The notes below the pieces were generated by a model. The model had not been told where the DNA came from. It was given only the letters and a program-made list of their open reading frames with translations, and ran no database searches. Both the position numbers and the translations under genes were made by a program. A stretch of DNA of 34,809 nucleotides from an uncultured Bacillota bacterium (GTDB taxonomy: Bacteria > Bacillota > Dethiobacteria > DTU022 > UBA8154): assembly GCA_937973635.1 (NCBI GenBank), contig CALJJZ010000056.1, positions 1-34,809 of the forward strand, read 5' to 3'. Numbering within the stretch: the stretch's first letter is position 1; every line of letters starts with the position of its first letter. Positions 1 through 7,074 of the stretch are shown piece by piece.

Positions 1-107
1 AATACCTTTAGGTTCAGCTGATCAGGCCACCAATCCTTAGTAGGCCTGCTCCCGCTTGTATGAATTCGGCTCCCTGTCATGGACTGCTCAGGGCCATTAT
101 CTTTCAT
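1..107 (-). CDS. katG: Catalase-peroxidase KatG, N-terminal fragment (runs off window)
   Basis: Only the first 35 codons are in the window; the gene continues beyond position 1. The ATG at 107–105 is preceded by a strong AGGAGGT ribosome binding site at 119–113. The peptide starts MKDNGPEQSMTGSRIHTSG and then has TKDWWPDQLNLKV, which matches the conserved amino-terminal signature of bacterial catalase-peroxidases (…RDWWPNQLNL…). These haem enzymes break down hydrogen peroxide and use peroxides to oxidise small donors, protecting anaerobes during oxygen exposure. None of the catalytic residues are visible here. Its upstream region is shared with the divergent IS110 element, so the insertion sequence may have replaced or altered the native promoter. 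Identification rests on one short motif, but the motif is distinctive and the start signals are excellent. Confidence 0.8.
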   Translation of the reverse strand, partial: MKDNGPEQSMTGSRIHTSGSRPTKDWWPDQLNLKV

Positions 108-159
108 GATATACCTCCTCGTATAATTTGATTGGAAAATAAATCTTGTCACGGGGTGT

Positions 160-417
160 TGCCCCTGATTACAATCAACTTAGGTTGGTCAGGGTTCCTC
201 TTTTACCTCCTGCAGCAACGACTGCTTTGCAAAGAGTGAGTCCCTGAGCTTAACGGTTAGTTCTGACGCGTGGGCTGAGCGCTTTAGGGTTGTTACCTTC
301 AGGGTTCAGCAGGCCTGAAGTGCACCCGTAACTTCCTTAAAGAAGCTCTGATCGTTCAGCGAGGTTGTTGACCCGTTAAGTTTCAGGGGCACGCCCTAAT
401 TTGGCCAACCAGGGGAG
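160..417 (+). ncRNA. Candidate IS110 bridge RNA region
   Basis: About 260 bp without a convincing ORF lie directly upstream of the transposase and contain several potential stems. CCCTGA at 163–168 can pair with TCAGGG at 188–193, with a near-complementary ATCAAC/GTTGGT inner pair. GCAG and CTGC close a small loop near 212–225, and further complementary segments lie around 275–310 and 320–345. In characterised IS110 elements such as IS621 the left non-coding end is transcribed into a bridge RNA whose two loops pair with target and donor DNA. This region has the right position and size. The loops were not matched to flanking DNA, so this is a positional inference. Confidence 0.3.
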
Positions 418-426
418 GTGAACCCC

Positions 427-1651
427 GTGATCTTAAAGCTTTATGCGGGCATTGACATCAGCGCTGCCCATGCTACGCTTTGCTGCCTCGATTCCGCTGG
501 AGAGCAGCTTCAGCCCAGCCAGAGCTTTGAGAACAACTTAAGCGGTGCAGCCCAGATCATCGTGGATGTGCTCGTTAATTTTGGTGCTAAAGAGATCCAC
601 GTCGGCCTGGAATCCACCTCCGTCTACGGTGCCCACTTAAGAGATTTTCTCTTGACTAGCCCTTTGCTCCAGGATAGATGCTTTGTCTACGAAATTAACC
701 CTGCCCTGGTAAGCGGCTTTAAAACGCTCCTTCCCGAAAAAGCCTAAAACGGATCATGTGGATGCCTGGCTTATTGCCGAACGGGTACGCTTCGGGCACC
801 TTCGGCCTTTCTCGGAAAAACGCTTGGCCACACAACTTCTGCTGCAGTTAACACGTTACCGCCTACACTTAATAAAACTTTTAACGATAGAGCAAAACCG
901 GGCCTGTAACCTTATCTTCCTTAAATTTTCCAACTACATGAAGGACAGCCCTTTTAGTAATTCATTTGGAAAAGCATCCCTGGCAGTACTGGGCAATCTT
1001 TTCCCCGATGATCTGGTCAACATGGATCTGGAACAGCTCGTTTCGTTCATTACTCAAAACGGGAACAACCGCTTGCATGAGCCGGAAAACATGGCTAAAG
1101 AATTAAAAACAATCGCCAGAAATGCCTACCGTTTAAATCCAAAGATGAAAGACTCCGTCCATGTTACTCTGGCTATGACTATCCAAAATATCGAGTATTT
1201 CAAAAATCAGATTAAACGGCTGGACAAGCTCATCGCCCGGGAACTCAAGGCCATTCCACAAACACTTGACACCATACCGGGCATCGCCCCTGTCTTTGCC
1301 GCCGGAATCGTCGCAGAAATCGGCGATATCTCCCGCTTCGATAACGAGGCCGCCCTGGCCCAATATGCAGGGCTAACCTCGTCCAGATACCAATCAGGCA
1401 ACTTCGAGGCGGAAGAAAGACGCCTAACCAAAGCTGGTAACCGCTATCTGCGTTATTACTTGGTAGAAGCCGCTAACTCATTGCGGGTGCACAATGAGGA
1501 GTATAAGGCTTACTACTACTCCAAGTATAATGAGGTCAACAAGCATCAGCATAAACGGGCCCTAGTGCTTACTGCCCGCAAATTTGTCCGCCTGGTCTTT
1601 GCCCTGCTGAGTAAAGGCCAAATTTACCAAAAACAGGAGGTGAAGATGTAA
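427..1651 (+). pseudogene. IS110-family transposase, single frameshift
   Basis: This is the DEDD serine-dependent transposase that moves IS110 elements. The first part (YAGIDIS, then GLESTSVYG) supplies the first D and the E. It reads to a TAA at 745–747. The rest (KTDHVDAWLIAERVRFG onward) is in the +1 frame. Reading TTT AAA then CGC at 718–726 restores KRSFPKKPKTDHVDAW, so the likely lesion is one extra A in the A-run at 721–724. The C-terminal Transposase_20 part has PGIAPVFAAGIVAEIGD and AGLTSSRYQSG with the expected serine. GTG at 427 is the better start because AGGGGAGGTG at 411–420 sits about 7 bp before it; GTG 418 lies inside that site. A programmed shift or a sequencing error cannot be excluded. 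The product is inactive unless the frame is restored. Confidence 0.85.
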
Positions 1652-1662
1652 ATCTTTTACAT

Positions 1663-1702
1663 ATACCTATTTCCAGTTGTTTCCAGTAGCAACTGTAGGT
1701 AT
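1663..1702 (+). terminator. Hairpin after the transposase, possible terminator or element end
   Basis: ATACCTA at 1663–1669 pairs with TAGGTAT at 1696–1702, and CAGTTG at 1674–1679 pairs with CAACTG at 1690–1695, with a 4-nt bulge and a 10-nt loop. It starts 11 bp after the transposase stop and is followed by a T-rich stretch interrupted by a few other bases. It could end transposase transcription or mark the right end of the element. Confidence 0.4.
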
Positions 1703-2379
1703 TTTATTGCCTTTTTGCACTCCTGCTTTTACATTTTCCAGTTTTCACCCCTTGACATTTTACCGTGGGCTCTAAAATTAATTTGTTATCCACATTACGG
1801 GATGATAATTACCTCCAGCCAATTTACTTGTTTATCACCAACCTTCCCCTTCATTTTTAAAATTCTGCCTGATGGCGAAAAAATATTTAACCCGGCGGTT
1901 AATTAAAATTATTTATTAATATACATTATTGTTCTACTAAAGTCAACAAATAAATTGAAAATTTGAATTTGGGGACACAATGAAAATTATAACTCTATAT
2001 GGCAAAGATAGCCAGAGCTGCTGTTCCTTCCAGAGAACCCGGAGATAGCCCTTTACATCCAAGAAATTATATCCTTCTCCAACCTAAATGTATTGTTATC
2101 TAAAAAGTACTACTTTAAAGTCATATCTTGCGCCTAGGGAATACCCGCAAAAATATTCCGGCCTTCTTTCGATGAAAATGGGGAGTCAACTTTCATTGTA
2201 AAGCAATAACGCTATCCACAATATTGTTGCGTCAGCGTAACATTTCGGTTATGCTTAGAATAGTTTTATGACCTTAAGGGCAGTACAGAGGAGGAGAAGA
2301 AGCAGTTGAGGTTTTGGGGAGAGGTTAAAAGCCGGGCGGCAACAAAAGAAAGAAAAGGGAAAGGAGTGACCCCGAAACT
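1703..2379. other. AT-rich intergenic stretch, no supported gene
   Basis: No reading frame here has a ribosome binding site together with recognisable protein content. The 63-codon frame at 1715–1906 looks random. The stretch holds one isolated 23-bp copy of the inverted end of the 140-bp repeats (1968–1990) and a purine-rich leader (2290–2370) before the coiled-coil gene. Its base composition is clearly richer in A and T than the core genes to the right. Confidence 0.6.
1968..1990 (+). repeat. Solo copy of the repeat terminus
   Basis: The sequence TTTGGGGACACAATGAAAAT plus TAT is identical over 23 bp to the reverse complement of the right end of the 140-bp repeat at 6511–6650. No matching internal repeat sequence follows. 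It is either a remnant of a third copy or the outer end of a larger element. Confidence 0.75.
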
Positions 2380-2721
2380 ATGACCGACCGAGAATTATTA
2401 GAGCTTATTGCAAGCCAGGTATCCAATCTCACAACCCAGGTAGACGGCCTCACAACCCAGGTAAACGGCCTCACAAAAGACATGAATGAAGTTAAAGCAA
2501 CAATGGCCACAAAACAGGAACTGGCCGAAATAAAAAACAATCTCGCAGAAGTAAAAGCAGAAACCCATTCCATTAAATCTATTGTCCTCAAAATTGAAAA
2601 CGACCACGGTCAGAAACTTGGTGCACTATTCGACGGATATAAGTTAAACTCAGAAAAACTTGACCGCATTGAAGCTGAAGTTACCAAGCACGAAGAGTTT
2701 ATCTTGAAAAGGCTAAGGTAG
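2380..2721 (+). CDS. Small coiled-coil protein of unknown function
   Basis: The 113-residue protein starts MTDRELLELIASQVSNL and is almost entirely heptad-patterned, predicting a long parallel coiled coil. Residues 17–32 contain two near-identical seven-residue units (LTTQVDG, LTTQVNG). There is no signal peptide or membrane segment, so it is probably cytosolic and oligomeric. An AAAGGAG site lies about 13 bp before the ATG, slightly farther than ideal. Proteins of this layout are widespread in Clostridia and are usually annotated as hypothetical. No domain assigns a function. The neighbours are remnants and mobile sequence, so the context gives no pathway. The coding call is reasonably safe because of the heptad periodicity and the start signals. 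Confidence 0.7.
   Translation: MTDRELLELIASQVSNLTTQVDGLTTQVNGLTKDMNEVKATMATKQELAEIKNNLAEVKAETHSIKSIVLKIENDHGQKLGALFDGYKLNSEKLDRIEAEVTKHEEFILKRLR
2428..2469 (+). repeat. Two 21-bp tandem units within the coiled-coil gene
   Basis: Units at 2428–2448 and 2449–2469 differ by a single base, and a partial third unit (CTCACAA) follows. Each encodes one heptad, so changes in copy number would lengthen or shorten the coiled coil without changing frame. Confidence 0.85.
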
Positions 2722-2743
2722 AGGCGCAAAAATACGCCTCTAC
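2718..2743 (+). terminator. Perfect 9-bp hairpin overlapping the stop codon
   Basis: GTAGAGGCG at 2718–2726 pairs perfectly with CGCCTCTAC at 2735–2743 around an 8-nt loop. The stop codon of the coiled-coil gene (2719–2721) lies in the left arm. No T-run follows on the plus strand, so it is not a canonical intrinsic terminator; it may stabilise the 3' end of the message. Confidence 0.35.
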
Positions 2744-2879
2744 ATGGCTAAAAAAGTAAATAACCTCCTTCACACAAGGCACCCTTTTTTGTCTAATTCC
2801 TGGAAAGTTTTTGCCAGCCTTTGCTAGTCCTGGAAGGTAAAGCTATTTTCTGTGTAACTGGTATAGGATGCCGTGGTGC

Positions 2880-3282
2880 TTACGGGTTGGTAAGGGGGGT
2901 TTTATTCAGATAAAGGACACGTGCTGCACGCTGAACTTTGGTTAACCGGACAAACAACTGCGCTTCTCTGTCATAATTACGCACTTTGTCGTAGTGCAAC
3001 TTGCTCAGTTTACAGGATTCATGCTTTTTTAACTCTTTAATTAAATCCTCAAGGTTGTCCCGGATGCATAAATATAGATTAACCAGCTCGCTGTTATGGT
3101 CATTCAGGTATGCCTTTGTAATACGCCCCGTGTTATAAAGATGAAAAAAAAGGGCACATCCACCCCCAAAGGGCTCATGATAAACTTTAAATGAACCAGG
3201 GAATAAAGGGCTGTATGCATTCAGCAATTGTTCCCCCAGCCCATTTGACTACCGGGCCGGGAGCAATGCTGTTATCTTTTGC
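2880..3282 (-). pseudogene. Dam-type DNA adenine methylase, truncated and frameshifted
   Basis: The open frame (3227–2880) encodes MLNAYSPLFPGSFKVYHEPF followed by GGGCALFFHL, AYLNDHNSELVNLY, a KVRNYDR segment and RAARVLYLNKT. This order matches the amino-terminal half of D12-class adenine-N6 methyltransferases. Just upstream, in another frame, 3282–3234 encodes IAPGPVVKWAGG, the SAM-binding KWAGGK motif. A one-base change near the G-run at about 3235 therefore separates the motif from the rest. At the other end the frame stops right after YLNKT, where active enzymes continue with the DPPY catalytic motif. That motif and the rest of the protein are missing. It is an inactive remnant, probably of a phage or restriction-type methylase. 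Confidence 0.75.
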
Positions 3283-3380
3283 TAAACCGCCAAAATTTAC
3301 GGTTAATTGATTAAAACGTTTTGCCCCAATTTTAACCCCCACGCTTATATGCCTAGAAGTCTAATTTTTATATTCTTTAA

Positions 3381-3520
3381 TGGGGACATAATAAAAATAT
3401 TTATAATTATGGAGCAAAACACTATGTGACGTGAGGGGAATTTCCGGAATAACAGCTCCGGCTTCCCTGGCATGAATGTATTATAAAAGGCACCGGTCAA
3501 TAATTTTCATTGTGCCCCCT
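3381..3520 (+). repeat. 140-bp MITE-like repeat, copy A
   Basis: The ends are an imperfect inverted repeat: TGGGGACATAATAAAAAT at the left and ATTTTCATTGTGCCCCCT at the right. The interior holds a further dyad, with CCGGA and TCCGG flanked by AGGGG and CCCT. It is nearly identical over its whole length to the copy at 6511–6650, in the same orientation. No transposase is encoded. Size and structure fit a MITE or a large REP/BIME-type unit. Confidence 0.85.
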
Positions 3521-3608
3521 AAAAAAAAAGATACAGGAAGGGAAACCGCTTAATGGTTATTTTACGTCATTTCTAGTAAGTATGTATTTTGTCCTGGAGG
3601 GTATTTCA

Positions 3609-5774
3609 GTGCGGCAAAAATTTAAACTTAGCGCCCTTATTTTCTCTCTTTTTTTGCCCCTTATGGCGGGGGCTTGCGGCGGCGCTCCGGCGCAGCCGAC
3701 ACGGGAGGATGGACGGGCCGGGCCTGCCCCCGTTTCAGCGTTTCCCGCCCTCGGCCAATTCGCCCTTTATGAGGAGGCGGCGGCGGATTATTTCCCGGCA
3801 GTGGAAGCTTACGCGGTGGAGCCGGGACTGGCCAACGTAACAAACCGGGAGATGTTCCACTTTTCCTCCGAAGCGGAAAAATTGCTGGAGAAAAACGGTT
3901 TTGTGGTGGTGCCGGGCTATCACCGTGAATTCTTCATGCTCTATGAGATCAACCGCTACGCCGGCCCCTATCCCAGCTTTGTCACCACCGACTCCATGCT
4001 GCACAATTATCATCTATTTTTCAGCTATCTGCTGCAGATGACGGAAAAAGAGCAGCTGGCTCCCCGGCTGAAAGAGCTGACCGCATCCATGTTGGCGGCC
4101 AGCACAGCTCAGTATGAGGCCCTTAAGGGAACGGACTGGGAAAACGGGGCCAAAAGAAACATGGGCTTTTTCGCCGTAGCGGGCAAGCTGCTGGACTTGG
4201 GTCTGTCTGTCCCCGAGGAGGTAAAAGAGCTGGTCCAGGCGGAACTTGAGTTGATCAAGGCTGCTGCCGGGATCGAAGTTTCTCCGCTCATGAACATGGG
4301 GCAGGACCTTTCAGTTTTTGATGCCCTGAAGGAGGATTATACCCAGTATATCCCCCGGGGCCACTATGCTGATGAGCGGCTCTTGCAGGCCTATTTCAAG
4401 GCCATGATGTGGTACGGAAGAATGATTTTCCGCCTGCACAGCGAGGACGAGACCAGATCGGCCGTCTTGATTACTCTGGCCCTGGGCGAGGGTGAGAACG
4501 GCCAGCGCTGGGACAAAATTTATCAACCTACCACTTTCTTTGTGGGCCAAAGCGATGACCTGACCTATTTGCAATACGGGGAATTGCTGGAGGAACTTTA
4601 CGGCAGCGGTGTGGGATCGGAGGAAGTGAGTGCCGGCGGGGAGAAATGGCAGGCTTTCCTGGAGGGAGCAGCAAAACTGGAGCCCCCGCAGATCAATTCC
4701 ATTCCCATCTTTGACGGGGAACTTCAGCCTGACCGGGAGCGTGAAATTCTTGGTTTCCGCTTCATGGGGCAGCGCTTTACCCTGGATGCTGCCATTTTTC
4801 AGCGCTTGGTTTACCGCGAAGTAGAGGAAAACAGCCGCGGGAAAAGGAGGATACTGCCCCGGGCCCTGGATATTCCTGCGGCCATAGGCTCCCGGGAGGC
4901 TTATGCTCTCCTGGAGGCAGAGGGTGAAACGGATTACCGATATTATCCGGAAAACATGCAGAAGCTGAGGAAGTTTATTCACGGGCTGGAAAAGGAAACC
5001 TGGGTGCAGAACCTCTACTGGGGCTGGCTCTATGCACTCCAACCTCTATTGGAAGAAAAAGGTGAAGGCTATCCATCTTTCATGCAGAACAAAGCCTGGA
5101 CGAGGAAAAACCTTAATACTTTTTTGGGCAGCTGGACCGAGCTCAAGCACGACACCATCCTCTATGCCAAGCAGGTTTACGCCGAGATGGGCGGCGGTAT
5201 GGAAGGGGTTGATGACCGGGGTTACGTAGAACCAAACCCCCAATTATACGCCCGCCTGGCGGCGCTGGTGAAGATGACAAGGGAGGGGCTCTCTGCCCGG
5301 GAGATGCTCGGGGAACGGGACCGGGAGAGCCTGGAGCGGCTGGAGCAGCTGTCCCTTTTCCTGAAAGATATTTCAATAAAGCAGCTGACCAACGTTCCCC
5401 TCAGCGACGATGAATATGAGCTCATCCGGTCCTACGGCGGGCAGCTGGAACATATCTGGCTGGAAGCCCTGCGGGACAAAGAGGTGGACCACCGTTCCGC
5501 CATCTTTGACAATCCGGCGGCGCTGGTGGCCGATGTGGCCACCGACCCCCACGGCGGACAGGTGCTGCAGCAGGCCACGGGGCACATCTTTGATATTTAT
5601 GTTGTGGTGCCCGTTGACGGTAGCCTCAGGATCGCCAAGGGGGGCGTCTTTTCCCACTACGAGTTCCCCTGGCCCATGCAAGACCGCCTCACCAACAGGA
5701 AATGGCATGCCCTGCTCGACGGGGGCGAGGCACCGCCGCTGGCTCCCTGGACCGGGAGTTTTATCGCCCCATGA
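3609..5774 (+). CDS. DUF3160 lipoprotein
   Basis: This 721-residue exported protein belongs to the uncharacterised DUF3160 family. GTG 3609 is chosen because TGGAGG lies 8 bp upstream and the translation then opens with a lipoprotein signal: basic RQKFK, a hydrophobic stretch SALIFSLFLPLM, then AGAC with the acylated cysteine at residue 23. The longer frame from 3510 would begin inside repeat copy A and lose the signal. The family hallmark FVTTDSMLHNYH is at about 124–135, after VVVPGYHREFFMLYE. The rest is largely predicted helical and rich in acidic and aromatic residues. No enzymatic motif is recognised. The mature protein should be anchored on the outer face of the membrane. Its stop overlaps the start of the next gene (ATGA), so the two are probably translationally coupled. 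The function is unknown. Confidence 0.88.
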   Translation: MRQKFKLSALIFSLFLPLMAGACGGAPAQPTREDGRAGPAPVSAFPALGQFALYEEAAADYFPAVEAYAVEPGLANVTNREMFHFSSEAEKLLEKNGFVVVPGYHREFFMLYEINRYAGPYPSFVTTDSMLHNYHLFFSYLLQMTEKEQLAPRLKELTASMLAASTAQYEALKGTDWENGAKRNMGFFAVAGKLLDLGLSVPEEVKELVQAELELIKAAAGIEVSPLMNMGQDLSVFDALKEDYTQYIPRGHYADERLLQAYFKAMMWYGRMIFRLHSEDETRSAVLITLALGEGENGQRWDKIYQPTTFFVGQSDDLTYLQYGELLEELYGSGVGSEEVSAGGEKWQAFLEGAAKLEPPQINSIPIFDGELQPDREREILGFRFMGQRFTLDAAIFQRLVYREVEENSRGKRRILPRALDIPAAIGSREAYALLEAEGETDYRYYPENMQKLRKFIHGLEKETWVQNLYWGWLYALQPLLEEKGEGYPSFMQNKAWTRKNLNTFLGSWTELKHDTILYAKQVYAEMGGGMEGVDDRGYVEPNPQLYARLAALVKMTREGLSAREMLGERDRESLERLEQLSLFLKDISIKQLTNVPLSDDEYELIRSYGGQLEHIWLEALRDKEVDHRSAIFDNPAALVADVATDPHGGQVLQQATGHIFDIYVVVPVDGSLRIAKGGVFSHYEFPWPMQDRLTNRKWHALLDGGEAPPLAPWTGSFIAP

Positions 5775-6490
5775 AAGGGACAAGGCTAGCCGGAACTTGC
5801 CTGGCGTTAGCCCTGCTCCTGTGCCTCCTTCCTACTTTGCCCGGGCATGATCGGGACGGCGGGGCTGGAAACGCTGATTTTGAGAGTTTCAGGCAGGCCC
5901 GCCTGCTCCTGCCCCAAAAGGAGGGACTTTTCTGCCCGTTGGCGGCAGGTGATTTTTTGCTCGCTTACGGGGGGCGGTATTTGTGCCCCGGACCAAATCA
6001 GTTCCATGTATACAGGCTGGCCCAAAGCTACTCCTATGATCTGGACGGAGACGGCCGAGAAGAAAAATATACTTTGGCCGACGGCAGGCTGAAAGTGACC
6101 ACCGCTTCCCGCCTGCTCTGGGAGTCTGCGCCCGACTGGTGGGTAGACTATTTCTTTATCGGCGACGCCAACAATGACAGCACCCCGGAGCTTAATCTTT
6201 CCGTCTGGAAAGAGGGGAGCTTCGGACCCCACCGGCCTTTTTGGCTGGCGGACGATGATAGAGAGGTGAAAAACCACCTTTTCATCTTCAAGCTGGAGGC
6301 AGGGGAGATACGGCCGGTGTGGCAGTCCTCCCGCCTGGATCGCCCCAATTACCGCACCGCCCTCCTCGATTACAACGGTGACGGTGCAAACGAGCTGGTG
6401 GCCCTGGAGGGATGCTACGATGACCGGGAAAAGCTACAACTCACCGTATGGAAATGGAACGGCTGGGGTTTTTCCCGAATAATAAAATAA
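5771..6490 (+). CDS. Exported FG-GAP/VCBS-like repeat protein
   Basis: The 239-residue protein starts at ATG 5771, overlapping the TGA of the DUF3160 gene by four bases. Residues 1–24 form a signal peptide (MKGTR, then LALALLLCLLP). The mature part carries three acidic Ca2+-loop-like segments spaced as in beta-propeller FG-GAP or VCBS repeats: DLDGDGREE at 90–98, DANNDSTPEL at 132–141 and DYNGDGANEL at 200–209. Tryptophan-rich strands follow each. It is probably a secreted or surface beta-propeller-like module binding calcium. Three repeats are too few for a full propeller, so it may oligomerise or associate with the DUF3160 partner. The overlap suggests equimolar production and joint action at the cell surface. 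No enzymatic function is assigned. Confidence 0.8.
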   Translation: MKGTRLAGTCLALALLLCLLPTLPGHDRDGGAGNADFESFRQARLLLPQKEGLFCPLAAGDFLLAYGGRYLCPGPNQFHVYRLAQSYSYDLDGDGREEKYTLADGRLKVTTASRLLWESAPDWWVDYFFIGDANNDSTPELNLSVWKEGSFGPHRPFWLADDDREVKNHLFIFKLEAGEIRPVWQSSRLDRPNYRTALLDYNGDGANELVALEGCYDDREKLQLTVWKWNGWGFSRIIK

Positions 6491-6510
6491 AAATGGTTGT
6501 TTTAATAATT

Positions 6511-6650
6511 TGGGGACACAATAAAAATATTTATAATTAGTAGAGCAAAACACTGTGTAACGTGAGGAAATTTCCGGAATAACAGCTCCGGCTCCCCTGG
6601 CATGACTGTATTATAAAAGGCACCGGTCAATAATTTTCATTGTGTCCCCA
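6511..6650 (+). repeat. 140-bp MITE-like repeat, copy B
   Basis: The ends are TGGGGACACAATAAAAAT and ATTTTCATTGTGTCCCCA, a better-preserved inverted pair than in copy A. It is a direct repeat of 3381–3520 with few substitutions and conserves the inner CCGGA/TCCGG dyad. It lies 20 bp after the FG-GAP gene and ends 18 bp before the 3' end of ssrA. Its dyad may act as the transcription stop for either neighbour. Confidence 0.88.
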
Positions 6651-6668
6651 AAATAATGTGGATTTAAA

Positions 6669-7022
6669 TGGTGGAGGTGGCGGGAATCGAACCCGCGTCC
6701 GGAAGTAAAGCTACAGGAACCACTACGAGCGTAGCCCCGGTTTTGATGTCGCGTCCGGGCCTCTCCAGGGCGAGATGCCTCAGATGCCAGCCTCCTTGAG
6801 TTTCCCCTGCTGCCAGGGAGGCAGCCGGCAGGGCGGGTAGCCTGCTTTTATGACACCCGGGCCTTTTCCCGCAGGCAGGGAAAAGGGGAGCGCGCTGCTT
6901 TAATTAAGCAGCGAGAGCGTATTCTTGTTTGGCAATTATAGCCGTTCCATGTTTTTACCAGGCCATGGTCCTGGGCTCGCGTCTCCTGCCTCTTCAACCC
7001 CCCGTCGAAACCTTTCACCCCC
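6669..7022 (-). ncRNA. ssrA: tmRNA (transfer-messenger RNA)
   Basis: The 5' end GGGGGTGAAAGGTTTCGACG (7022–7003) and the 3' end, a T-arm with GGTTCGATTCC, then CACCTCC and an encoded ACCA ending at 6669, are diagnostic. GGGGGTG pairs with CACCTCC to form the alanyl acceptor stem. The tag reading frame runs from GCC at 6933 to TAA at 6904 and encodes AKQEYALAA, ending in the usual ALAA degron. The RNA rescues ribosomes stalled on broken messages and tags the product for proteolysis. It works with SmpB, encoded 52 bp upstream, and with RNase R, encoded before that. Length (354 nt) is normal for a one-piece tmRNA. Confidence 0.97.
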
Positions 7023-7031
7023 ATGTATTAG

Positions 7032-7057
7032 TATGGCCCTTTGGCACCTTGGCCATA
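7032..7057 (-). other. Inverted repeat between smpB and ssrA
   Basis: TATGGCC at 7032–7038 and GGCCATA at 7051–7057 form a perfect 7-bp stem with a 12-nt loop, 9 bp before the tmRNA 5' end. No T-run follows. It may be a processing signal for a smpB–ssrA cotranscript. Confidence 0.35.
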
Positions 7058-7074
7058 ACTTCTAAGTAAACTGC

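Larger units (their letters stand above)
150..1702 (+). mobile_element. IS110-family insertion sequence (ends approximate)
   Basis: The element is defined by the DEDD-type transposase gene at 427–1651. IS110 elements usually lack clear terminal inverted repeats, so the ends cannot be read directly. The left limit must lie between the katG start signals (about 121) and the transposase. The right limit is set tentatively at the hairpin just after the transposase stop (1663–1702). The long non-coding stretch before the gene fits the IS110 subgroup, where the left end carries the bridge RNA, rather than the IS1111 subgroup, where the RNA lies downstream. Confidence 0.5.

Noticed and set aside
1636-1651. 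AGGAGGTGA followed by ATG TAA at the transposase end, suggesting a start-stop element
   Set aside because: The spacing is only 2–3 bp, and the ATG and TAA are simply the last two codons of the transposase.
1715-1906. 63-codon frame after the IS110 transposase
   Set aside because: It is composed mainly of AT-rich hydrophobic residues, with no ribosome binding site and no motif.
3510-3608. Upstream extension of the DUF3160 gene
   Set aside because: It begins inside repeat copy A, lacks a ribosome binding site and would bury the lipoprotein signal 33 residues inside the protein.
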